64,000 nucleotides of DNA from positions 1 through 64,000 of the forward strand of contig NZ_JASISS010000016.1 of assembly GCF_030063195.1 (NCBI RefSeq). The letters are read 5' to 3'. Positions 9,215 to 16,579 of the stretch are shown piece by piece. The position numbers and the translations under genes are program-made. Each line of letters starts with the position of its first letter. Positions within the stretch are counted from its first letter, which is position 1. This DNA comes from Cryobacterium sp. PH31-AA6 (GTDB lineage: Bacteria; Actinomycetota; Actinomycetes; Actinomycetales; Microbacteriaceae). Below the pieces are notes generated by a model. It was not told the DNA's origin and did no database searches. It saw only the letters and a list, made by a program, of their open reading frames with translations.

Positions 9215-10239
9215 CCTGGCGGATGCCGGCCGAGACCGCACCGCAGGACCGGGTCTGGATGGCGTTCCCGGCGTCGGGTTACACCCTCGGTGACGACGCG
9301 ACCTCGGCCGCGGAGGCCCGCCAGACCTGGGCCGACGTGGCGCACGCCGTGCTCGAGTTCGAGCCGGTCAGCATGGTCGTCGACCCGGCCGAGGCCGCCG
9401 TGGCCCGCCGCTACCTGTCGGCGGCGGTCGAGCTGATCGAGGCACCGCTCGACGATGCGTGGATGCGCGACATCGGCCCGAGCTTCGTGCTGGCCGACGA
9501 CGGCAAACTCGGTGCCGTCGACTGGACCTTCAACGGCTGGGGCGGCCAGGACTGGGCGCGCTGGGGCAAGGATGCCGAGATCGGCCGCCGGGTCACGGGG
9601 GCGTCGGGGGCCACGAGCATCCCCTCATCGCTGGTGAATGAGGGCGGCGGCATCCAGGTCGACGGCCTGGGCACGGTGCTGGCCACCCTCAGCGTGCAGC
9701 TGGATCCGGGGCGCAACCCGCACGCCGACCGCGCCACGGTCGAGGCCGAGCTGGCCCGCACGATCGGAGCCGGCCACGTGGTCTGGCTGCCGCGCGGCCT
9801 CACCCGCGACCAGGAGCGCTACGGCACCCGGGGCCACGTGGACATCGTGGCCGCGATCCCCTCCCCCGGCACGCTGCTCGTGCATTCCCAGGACGACCCG
9901 GAGCATCCCGACTACCTCATCACCCGGGAGCTGCGCCGGGTGCTGGCAGCGTCGACGGATGCGGCGGGCACCCCCTGGACGATCATCGACCTGCCGGCCC
10001 CGACCGTGCTCGCCGATGCGGAGGGATTCGTGGACTACAGCTACGTCAATCACCTCGTGGTCAACGGCGGGGTGATCGCCTGCAGCTTCGGCGAGGATCG
10101 CGCCGACGAGGCCGCACGGGAGATCCTCGCTGCCGCCTACCCCGGTCGGAGCGTCGTCGCGGTCGAGGCGAGGCCACTGTTCGCGCGCGGCGGCGGCGTC
10201 CACTGCATCACCCAGCAGCAGCCGACCGCGACGGTCTGA
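9211..10239 (+). CDS. aguA: Agmatine deiminase
   Basis: The enzyme converts agmatine to N-carbamoylputrescine and ammonia, supplying AguB. The 342-residue sequence has the family motifs WMRDIGPSFV, FNGWGGQDW, LVNEGGGIQVDG and GHVDIVAAI. The C-terminal GGGVHCITQQQP carries the nucleophilic cysteine at residue 332. The GTG start overlaps the aguB stop. Together the pair makes putrescine from agmatine, a route to nitrogen or polyamines. Confidence 0.95.
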   Translation: MTWRMPAETAPQDRVWMAFPASGYTLGDDATSAAEARQTWADVAHAVLEFEPVSMVVDPAEAAVARRYLSAAVELIEAPLDDAWMRDIGPSFVLADDGKLGAVDWTFNGWGGQDWARWGKDAEIGRRVTGASGATSIPSSLVNEGGGIQVDGLGTVLATLSVQLDPGRNPHADRATVEAELARTIGAGHVVWLPRGLTRDQERYGTRGHVDIVAAIPSPGTLLVHSQDDPEHPDYLITRELRRVLAASTDAAGTPWTIIDLPAPTVLADAEGFVDYSYVNHLVVNGGVIACSFGEDRADEAAREILAAAYPGRSVVAVEARPLFARGGGVHCITQQQPTATV

Positions 10240-10246
10240 CGCCGGG

Positions 10247-10270
10247 GCGCCTGGCCGTGACCGCAGGCGC
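10247..10270. terminator. Short hairpin between convergent aguA and SDR genes
   Basis: GCGCCTG (10247-10253) pairs with CAGGCGC (10264-10270) around a 10-nt loop in the 36-bp gap between the two stop codons. There is no T-run on either strand, so it is at most a weak bidirectional transcription end. Confidence 0.35.
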
Positions 10271-10275
10271 GACGG

Positions 10276-11112
10276 TCAGCGCGGGGGCATCCGGATGGCG
10301 CCGTCGAGCCGGATCGTGTCGCCGTTGAGCATCGGGTTCTCGACGATGTGCCGCACGAGAGCGGCGAAGTCGGCCGGGTCGCCCAGCCGGGCCGGGTGCG
10401 GCACGGATGCCGCGAGCGACTCACGCACGGTCTCGGGCAGCCCGCGCAGCAGCGGGGTGTCGAAGATGCCGGGGGCGATGGCGACCACGCGGATCAGGGT
10501 GCGGGCGAACTCCCGGGCGAGGGGAAGCGTCATCGCGGCGACCCCGCCCTTGGAGGCGGCGTAGGCGGCCTGGCCGATCTGCCCGTCGAAGGCGGCGACG
10601 GAGGCCGTGTTGATGATCACGCCACGCTCCGGGATGCCGGCCGGGCTGCCGGGCGGGGTGCCGGTCGGGGTGCCGGGCGGGATGCCGGTCGGGTTGCCGC
10701 CCGCGCCGCCGACCGGGTCGGTCGCCTGCATCGCCGCCGCGGCCAGTCGGATCACGTTGAAGGTGCCGACGAGGTTGATCCGGATCACCCGGTCGAAGTC
10801 GTCCAGCGGCAGCGGACCGTCCCGGCCGACCGTGCGTTGCCCGGGGGCGATGCCGGCGCAGTTGACCACGATCCGCAGCGGCCCGAGCGCGGTCGCGGCG
10901 TCGACGGCGGCCTGCACGTCCTCGGCCCGGGTCACATCCCCCGGCAGGAACCGGGCCCGACCGCCGAGCAGCGCGGCGGCCTCGTCGCCGGGGGAACCCG
11001 GCAGGTCGAGCAGCACGACGGCCGCGCCGGCCGCGGCGAGAGCGGTGGCGGTGGCCAGGCCGAGGCCGGATGCCGCACCGGTGACGAGCGCGGAGCATCC
11101 GTCGATGCGCAT
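10276..11112 (-). CDS. Short-chain dehydrogenase (3-hydroxyacyl-CoA dehydrogenase-like)
   Basis: The 278-residue SDR has the cofactor motif TGAASGLG near residues 11-18, an NCAG-type motif, and the catalytic set S171, Y184 and K188 (YAASK). The C-terminal PHPARLGDPADFAALVRHI and NGDTIRLDGAIRM resemble HSD17B10-type 3-hydroxy-2-methylbutyryl-CoA dehydrogenases. Its ATG overlaps the thiolase stop by 4 bp, which supports a shared beta-oxidation role. Residues of about 132-163 form an unusual Gly/Pro/Thr insert made of PxGx repeats just before the catalytic serine. The insert is not part of the normal fold. Confidence 0.85.
   Translation of the reverse strand: MRIDGCSALVTGAASGLGLATATALAAAGAAVVLLDLPGSPGDEAAALLGGRARFLPGDVTRAEDVQAAVDAATALGPLRIVVNCAGIAPGQRTVGRDGPLPLDDFDRVIRINLVGTFNVIRLAAAAMQATDPVGGAGGNPTGIPPGTPTGTPPGSPAGIPERGVIINTASVAAFDGQIGQAAYAASKGGVAAMTLPLAREFARTLIRVVAIAPGIFDTPLLRGLPETVRESLAASVPHPARLGDPADFAALVRHIVENPMLNGDTIRLDGAIRMPPR
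10624..10719. repeat. In-frame 12-bp minisatellite encoding PxGx repeats
   Basis: About five copies of a 12-bp unit encode PTGI, PPGT, PTGT, PPGS and PAGI inside the SDR gene, flanked by Gly-rich sequence. The unit length keeps the reading frame, so copy-number change would alter only the length of a surface loop. Confidence 0.75.
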
Positions 11113-12317
11113 CAGAGCCTCTCGATGATGGTGGCGTTGGCCATGCCGCCGCCCTCGCACATGGTCTGCAGGCCCCACCGCCCGCCGGAGAGTTCGAGGT
11201 GGTTGAGCAGGGTTCCCAGCAGCCGGGTGCCGGACGAGCCGAGCGCGTGGCCGAGCGCGATGGCGCCGCCGCGCGGGTTGAGCAGGGCCGGGTCGGCGTG
11301 CATTTCGCGCAGCCAGACGAGCGGCACGCTGGCGAAGGCCTCGTTGACCTCGTAGGCGTCGAGGTCGTCGATGCCCAGGCCGGAGCGTTCGAGGATGCGC
11401 CGGGTCGCCGGGATCACCCCGGTCAACATCAGGTGCGGGTCGCTTCCGGTGACGGCGAAGCTGTGGAACCGGGCGCGCGGGTTGAGGCCGAGCTGGGCGG
11501 CCCGCTTCGCGCTCATGATCAGCGCGGCGGAGGCCCCGTCGGTGAGCGGGGAGGAGTTGCCGGCGGTGATGTGCCAGTCGAGTTTCGGGAACCGGGCGGC
11601 CAGCGCGTCGGTGCGGAACGCCGGCGGCAGCGCGGCCAGGGAATCGTGGGTGGTTCCGGGGCGGATGGTCTCGTCGTCGGTGACCGTCCGGCCGTCGGCC
11701 AGGGTCGTCGGCCGGAGCTCGCCGTCGAAGTCGCCACGTCCGGCCGCGGCCGCGGCGAGACGGTGCGAGCGGGCGGCGAAGGTATCCAGCTCGCCGCGGC
11801 CGAGCCGCCAGTGCTGGTTGATCAATTCGGCGGAGACGCCCTGGTTCACCAGCCCCTGCGGGTAGCGGGCGTGCATCAGGCTGCCGTGCGGGTCCTGGCC
11901 GGGGCCCGATCCCGGTGCTCCGCCGAGCGACGAACCCAGCGGTACCCGGCTCATCGATTCGACGCCGCAGGCGATGACCACGTCGCAGCTGCCCGACATG
12001 ACCGCCTGAGCGGCGAACGTCGCCGCCTGTTGGCTGGAGCCGCATTGCCGGTCGATGGTGGTGCCGGGCACGGATTCGGGGAAGCCGGCGCTCAGCAGTG
12101 CCGTGCGCACGATGTTGTAGCTCTGCTCGCCGACCTGGCTGACGCACCCGCCGATCACGTCCTCGACGAGTGCGGGGTCGAGGTCGTTGCGGCTGACCAG
12201 TTCGCGCAGCACGCCGGCCAGCAGATCGGCCGGATGCACGCCCGAGAGGGCACCCCCGGGCTTGCCGCGGCCAGACGCGGTACGCACGACATCGACGATG
12301 ACAGCATCATTGCTCAT
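11112..12317 (-). CDS. Acetyl-CoA C-acyltransferase (thiolase)
   Basis: This 401-residue thiolase catalyses thiolytic cleavage of 3-ketoacyl-CoA, or the reverse condensation. The nucleophilic Cys92 sits in DRQCGSSQQA, the histidine motif in GGAIALGHALGSSG and the second cysteine in TMCEGGGMANATI, all intact. It forms a two-gene operon with the SDR dehydrogenase, giving the last two steps of a beta-oxidation-like spiral. The exact acyl substrate cannot be read from sequence. Confidence 0.9.
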   Translation of the reverse strand: MSNDAVIVDVVRTASGRGKPGGALSGVHPADLLAGVLRELVSRNDLDPALVEDVIGGCVSQVGEQSYNIVRTALLSAGFPESVPGTTIDRQCGSSQQAATFAAQAVMSGSCDVVIACGVESMSRVPLGSSLGGAPGSGPGQDPHGSLMHARYPQGLVNQGVSAELINQHWRLGRGELDTFAARSHRLAAAAAGRGDFDGELRPTTLADGRTVTDDETIRPGTTHDSLAALPPAFRTDALAARFPKLDWHITAGNSSPLTDGASAALIMSAKRAAQLGLNPRARFHSFAVTGSDPHLMLTGVIPATRRILERSGLGIDDLDAYEVNEAFASVPLVWLREMHADPALLNPRGGAIALGHALGSSGTRLLGTLLNHLELSGGRWGLQTMCEGGGMANATIIERL

Positions 12318-12364
12318 GCCCTCAGCCTAGGCTTCCGCGGCGACGCGGCGGGTCCGCCCGCGAT

Positions 12365-13162
12365 TCAGCCCGAGAGCGCCCACATCGCGACGGCGCTGGC
12401 CGCGGCCACGTTGAGCGAGTCGATGCCGTGCTTCATCGGGATCTGCACGACGCTGTCGGATGCCGCGAGCGCGGCCTCGGTGAGGCCCTCGCCCTCGGCG
12501 CCGAGCAGCAGGGCCAGCCGATCGTGGTCGGCGCCGCGGAAATCGCGCAGGCTCACGGCATCCTCGGACAGGGCGAGGGCGGCCACGTGGAATCCGTGCC
12601 GGTCCAGCAGGGCGCGGGTGCTCGGCCAGTCGCCGACGCGGGTCCACGGCACCTGCAGCACGGTGCCCATCGAGACCCGGATGGCCCGGCGGTAGAACGG
12701 GTCGGAGCAGCGCGGCGTGACCAGGATCGCGTCCGCGCCGATCGCGCCGGCGGAGCGGAAGATGGCGCCCACGTTGGTGGGGTCGGACACGTTTTCGAGG
12801 ATGACGATCCGGCGGGCGCCGGCGAGCAGGGCGTCGGGATCGGGCAGCTCGGGGCGGTGCATCGCCGCGATCACCCCGCGGTGCAGGATGTACCCGGTCA
12901 GCTCCGCGAGCAGTTCCCCCGGTCCGACGAACACCGGCACGTCGTCGCCGACGAGCTCCCGCGCCTCGGCGACCGTATTGCCCAGCGCCAGCACGGACCG
13001 CGGCCTGTGCCCGGCCCGCAACGCCCGCTCCAGAACCAATGCCGATTCGGCTATATATAGCCCGTGTTCGGTGCCGCGCGCCTTCTTCAGGGCGACATCG
13101 GTCAGGTGGGCGTAGTCGACCAGCCTCGGATCGGTGAGGTCGCTGATCTCGATGACGGGCAT
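12365..13162 (-). CDS. TrmH/SpoU-family RNA 2'-O-methyltransferase
   Basis: This SPOUT enzyme methylates the 2'-OH of a ribose in tRNA or rRNA using S-adenosylmethionine. An N-terminal substrate-binding domain (about residues 1-100) precedes the knotted catalytic domain. The motifs are NVSDPTNVGAIFRSAGA, LLGAEGEGL and IPMKHGIDSLNVAAASAVA. At 265 residues it fits the family. I use ATG 13162. A TTG two codons upstream is possible. The target nucleotide is unknown. Confidence 0.88.
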   Translation of the reverse strand: MPVIEISDLTDPRLVDYAHLTDVALKKARGTEHGLYIAESALVLERALRAGHRPRSVLALGNTVAEARELVGDDVPVFVGPGELLAELTGYILHRGVIAAMHRPELPDPDALLAGARRIVILENVSDPTNVGAIFRSAGAIGADAILVTPRCSDPFYRRAIRVSMGTVLQVPWTRVGDWPSTRALLDRHGFHVAALALSEDAVSLRDFRGADHDRLALLLGAEGEGLTEAALAASDSVVQIPMKHGIDSLNVAAASAVAMWALSG

Positions 13163-13231
13163 CCGCAAAGTCTAGCCGCGCCCCCGCCACGCCCCCCGCG
13201 GAGGTTCGCGCCGAGGTTTCGTTCCCGCACC

Positions 13232-13327
13232 GTGCATAACTCCTGCAAATTCTAAGCAGCCGGCTCGGCCGCCGCGGGATTCCGGGGCTCGCGGCCAGAG
13301 TCCGCACAAATAGCAGGAGTTATGCAC
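13232..13327. repeat. 96-bp palindromic intergenic element, copy 2
   Basis: The arms GTGCATAACTCCTGC (13232-13246) and GCAGGAGTTATGCAC (13313-13327) are perfect complements. The centre shares GGATTCCGGGGCT-like sequence with copy 1 at 3390-3485, and both copies are exactly 96 bp. This copy lies between two minus-strand genes, upstream of the trmH-like gene and downstream of gabD. A role limited to convergent termination therefore does not fit. Confidence 0.8.
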
Positions 13328-13386
13328 GTGAGTGCGGGATGGGACGGGGAGTGGGCGGGGTGTGGGCGGGAACGGGAGGGGCGGGC

Positions 13387-14862
13387 TCAGTCGAGGAAGG
13401 GGTCCGGGACCAGGGTGTACTTGGTGGAGAGGTACTCGTGGATGCCCTCGAGCCCACCCTCGCGGCCCAGGCCGGACTGCTTCACCCCGCCGAACGGCGC
13501 CGCCGCGTTGGAGATCACGCCGACGTTCAGGCCCATCATGCCCGTCTGCAGGCGTTCGATCATCCGGTGCCCACGGGCGAGGTCCTGGGTGAAGACGTAG
13601 CTGATCAGCCCGTACTCGGTGTCATTGGCGAGGCGCACGGCCTCGTCCTCGTCGTCGAAGGTGGAGATCGCCAGCACCGGGCCGAAGATCTCCTCGCGCA
13701 GGATGTCGCTGCCCGGCGCGACGCCCGAGATCACCGTGGGCTGGTAGAACGTTCCGTCCCCGGCGATGGCCGACCCGCCGGTGAGCAGTGTCGCTCCCCG
13801 GCCGAGCGCGTCCTGCACGAGCGTGTCAGCCTTGTCGATGGCGGCCTGGTTGATCAGCGGGCCGACCGTGACGCCCTCCTCGGTGCCCCGGCCGATCGTG
13901 AAACCGGTGACCGTCTCGGTGACCCGGCGAGCGAACTCATCGGCCAGGGAGCGGTGCACGATGAACCGGTTCGCCGCGGTGCAGGCCTGGCCGACGTTGC
14001 GGAACTTCGCGGCGATCGCACCGGCCACGGCCTTGTCCAGGTCGGCGTCCTCGAAGACGACGAACGGGGCGTTGCCGCCGAGTTCCATCGAGGTGCGCAG
14101 GATGCCCTGGGCGGACTGCTGGATGAGCTTCTGCCCGACCGGCGTCGACCCGGTGAAGCTGAGCTTGCGCAGGCGCGGGTCGGCGATGATCGGTCCGGAC
14201 ACGGCGCCCGAGGTCGAGGTCGTGATCACGTTGACGACGCCGGCGGGCAGCCCGACCTCTTCGAGCAGTCGCACGAAGAGCAGGGTGGTCAGGGGGGTCA
14301 GCTCGGCGGGTTTGATCACGACCGTACAGCCCGCGGCGAGCGCGGGGGCGATCTTGCGGGTCGCCATCGCGAGGGGGAAGTTCCACGGGGTGATCAGGAA
14401 GCAGGGCCCGACCGGGTGCTGGGAGACGATGATCCGCCCGGTGCCCTCGGGGTTGGTGCCGTACCGGCCCGTGACGCGCACGGCCTCCTCGCTGAACCAG
14501 CGCAGGAACTCCCCGCCGTAGGCCACCTCGCCGTAGGCCTCGGCGAGGGGCTTGCCCATCTCGATCGTCATCAGCAGCGCGAACTCCTGCTTGCGTTCCT
14601 GGAGCAGGTCGAAGGCGCGCCGCAGGATCTCGCCGCGCACCCGGGGCGGGGTTGCCGCCCAGCCGGCCTGCGCCGCGACGGCAGCGTCGAGGGCGCCCGC
14701 GCCATCCGCGACGCCCGCGTCGGCGATCGTCTTGATGACCTTGCCGGTCGCCGGGTCGCGCACCGTCAGGGTGGCGCCGTCGGCGGCCGGAACCCATTTG
14801 CCGTTGATGTACAGCTCGTTCGGAACGTTGTGGAGCAGTTCTGCTTCGGTGACATACGTCAT
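13387..14862 (-). CDS. gabD: NAD(P)-dependent succinate-semialdehyde dehydrogenase
   Basis: This 491-residue aldehyde dehydrogenase would oxidise succinate semialdehyde to succinate. The general-base glutamate is in MELGGNAPFVVF (about residue 257) and the nucleophilic cysteine in NVGQACTAANRF (about residue 294). The C-terminal GGVKQSGLGREGG is typical of the GabD clade. ATG 14862 is preceded by GGGAG. An ATG four codons upstream overlaps that RBS and is less likely. Succinate semialdehyde is the final non-pyruvate product of homoprotocatechuate degradation, encoded next door, so this gene probably completes that pathway. Confidence 0.88.
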   Translation of the reverse strand: MTYVTEAELLHNVPNELYINGKWVPAADGATLTVRDPATGKVIKTIADAGVADGAGALDAAVAAQAGWAATPPRVRGEILRRAFDLLQERKQEFALLMTIEMGKPLAEAYGEVAYGGEFLRWFSEEAVRVTGRYGTNPEGTGRIIVSQHPVGPCFLITPWNFPLAMATRKIAPALAAGCTVVIKPAELTPLTTLLFVRLLEEVGLPAGVVNVITTSTSGAVSGPIIADPRLRKLSFTGSTPVGQKLIQQSAQGILRTSMELGGNAPFVVFEDADLDKAVAGAIAAKFRNVGQACTAANRFIVHRSLADEFARRVTETVTGFTIGRGTEEGVTVGPLINQAAIDKADTLVQDALGRGATLLTGGSAIAGDGTFYQPTVISGVAPGSDILREEIFGPVLAISTFDDEDEAVRLANDTEYGLISYVFTQDLARGHRMIERLQTGMMGLNVGVISNAAAPFGGVKQSGLGREGGLEGIHEYLSTKYTLVPDPFLD

Positions 14863-14954
14863 AGGGTCTCCCATACTTGTCTGTGCCCGTCGAGTGACGG
14901 TCGAATTCTATCCTCGGCAGCGTGAGGGAACCGGGACGCGCGGGGCCGGTTCCC

Positions 14955-15557
14955 TCACGGCCAGGACAACGGCAGGAACATGCCGGCGGTCATCGCGGCC
15001 ATCGCCAGCGCCATGCCCACGTGCTGGGCCGCCTCCAGCCTCTCGGCAACGCTCGTGCCCTGCCAGCCGGTGCGGCGTCTGGCGGTGCGCACGGCGCTGG
15101 CCGCCAGGGCGACGGATGCCGCGAGCACCAACCAGCCGAGCAGCGCCCCGTAGCCGGTCCACGCCTGGCCGTGCCCCGAATGCGCCGTGGCGGTGACGCC
15201 GGTCGTGACGCTCGCGGGGATGGCCGGGTTCACGCCGGGCAGGCCAGGCAGCATCGCGCACCACATCACCGCCATCAGCAGCAACGCCGCCGCATGGTGC
15301 GCGGCGGCAACCCGCTTGCCCCGGTCGAGGAGCGCCAGCAGGGTCGCGCCGACCAGGAGTGCCGCCCAGGCCAGGGGGCTGAGCAGGTGCGCGTTCGGCA
15401 GGGCCATGTCGAGCGTGGACGCCGCCATCACCACCATCGATGGCGCGGCCGCGGCGGCACGCCCGGGCATCCGCAGCGCCGCGAGCGCACAGACGGCGGC
15501 GAGGCCGGCCGCCACCGCGGCGGCGGCCAGCCAGACGGAAACCCAGATCGCGCTCAT
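14955..15557 (-). CDS. DUF5134-type integral membrane protein
   Basis: This 200-residue protein is almost entirely hydrophobic, with about six membrane segments and conserved-looking histidines in LDMALPNAHLL, HHAAALLLMAVMWCAMLPG and EAAQHVGMALAMAAMTAGM. This pattern recalls DUF5134 proteins, whose function is unknown. I start it at ATG 15557 (MSAIWVSV), since longer in-frame versions add a non-membrane Arg-rich segment. It is divergent from the IclR gene. Confidence 0.65.
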   Translation of the reverse strand: MSAIWVSVWLAAAAVAAGLAAVCALAALRMPGRAAAAAPSMVVMAASTLDMALPNAHLLSPLAWAALLVGATLLALLDRGKRVAAAHHAAALLLMAVMWCAMLPGLPGVNPAIPASVTTGVTATAHSGHGQAWTGYGALLGWLVLAASVALAASAVRTARRRTGWQGTSVAERLEAAQHVGMALAMAAMTAGMFLPLSWP

Positions 15558-15600
15558 TGAGCACCAAGCTAGGCCGATCTCCTCCCGCCGTGTTGACTCT

Positions 15601-15635
15601 CGGCGCACGGCTGCGGTCGGACGGCGCACGGCTGC
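15601..15635. promoter_or_regulatory. Direct repeat pair in divergent DUF5134/IclR region
   Basis: The 14-bp sequence CGGCGCACGGCTGC occurs at 15601-15614 and again at 15622-15635. Start-to-start spacing is 21 bp, or two helical turns, so both copies would face the same side of the DNA. It lies 44 bp upstream of the IclR start and could be an operator. No binding data support this. Confidence 0.35.
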
Positions 15636-15678
15636 CTCAAGCCCGGGGCGTTCGGGCAGCGGATGCAAGAATGGCAGC

Positions 15679-16404
15679 GTGTCGATGCAAACCAGCCAGG
15701 CCGGCGCGAGCGCCCCGCCGCACTCGCAGACCCTTTCCCGCGGCATTCGCGTGCTCGAGATCCTCGCCGAGGCCGACTCCCCGCTGACCATCGCCGAGGT
15801 CGCCTCGGCGCTCGGCGTGCACCGATCGATCGCCTACCGAATCCTCCGCACCCTGGAAGACCACGGCGTCGTCGTACGGGATGCCGCGGGGGCCGTGCGC
15901 CTGGGCCCCCGGATGGCGGCGCTCGCCCGGGGGGTCTCCCGCGACCTGCAGGCCGCGGCGCTGCCGGAGCTGACGAGTGTCGCCAACGAGCTCGGGATGA
16001 CGGCGTTCGTTGCCGTGCTCGACCGGTCCGAGGTCGTCACCCTGGTCAGCGTGGAGCCCCGGCAGGCGCACGCGACGGTCGCGCAGCGGCCGGGCACCAG
16101 GCATCCGCTCACAATCGGCGCACCCGGCATAGCCATCCAGTCCCTGCTCTCGCCCGCCCAGTGGGCCGAACTCGGCGCGGACGCCGAGCGGCGCACCGAG
16201 GCGGCGGCCGTCGGCGGCCTGGGCTTCGCGACCAGCCACGACGAGGTCATCCCCGGGCTGGCTTCCGTGGCCGTGCCGCTGTCCGTGCCCGGCGAGCCTC
16301 CCGCCGCCGTCGCCGTGGTCTACCTGGCCGGTGCGCGCCTGCCGGCCGACCTCGGCGCCCGGCTCGGCCTGGCCGCCGCCGCAATCTCGGCCGGGATGCG
16401 CTGA
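15679..16404 (+). CDS. IclR-family transcriptional regulator
   Basis: The 241-residue protein has an N-terminal winged helix at about residues 17-75 (LSRGIRVLEILAEADSPLTIAEVASALGV, RSIAYRILRTLEDHG) and an IclR effector domain. The effector domain ends PGLASVAVPLSVPGEPPAAVAVVYLAGARL. It sits directly upstream of the homoprotocatechuate operon on the same strand, so an aromatic-acid sensor role is likely. GTG 15679 and ATG 15685 are both possible starts. Confidence 0.85.
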   Translation: MSMQTSQAGASAPPHSQTLSRGIRVLEILAEADSPLTIAEVASALGVHRSIAYRILRTLEDHGVVVRDAAGAVRLGPRMAALARGVSRDLQAAALPELTSVANELGMTAFVAVLDRSEVVTLVSVEPRQAHATVAQRPGTRHPLTIGAPGIAIQSLLSPAQWAELGADAERRTEAAAVGGLGFATSHDEVIPGLASVAVPLSVPGEPPAAVAVVYLAGARLPADLGARLGLAAAAISAGMR

Positions 16405-16449
16405 GACTCGTTCTTCCGCGGCGTCGGAAGAAATTCCGGCAAGGTTCGA

Positions 16450-16484
16450 TTGCCTTTCCTTCTAAATCGTATATGATTTGATAC
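16450..16484 (+). promoter_or_regulatory. Promoter with overlapping operator of the homoprotocatechuate operon
   Basis: A -35-like TTGCCT (16450-16455) and a strong -10 TATGAT (16472-16477) are 16 bp apart. The -10 region lies inside an interrupted palindrome, AAATC-GTATAT-GATTT (16464-16479), and between GTAT and ATAC half sites (16469-16472 and 16481-16484). A regulator bound here would block RNA polymerase. The GntR protein of the operon and the IclR protein upstream are the candidates. Confidence 0.55.
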
Positions 16485-16579
16485 ATACCGCTCGATGGGA
16501 TCGGGCGGCAGATCAGCACAGGCATCGAACAGGCATCAAACAGGCATCAAACAGGCAGGTCAACACAGAGGAGTGTGGG

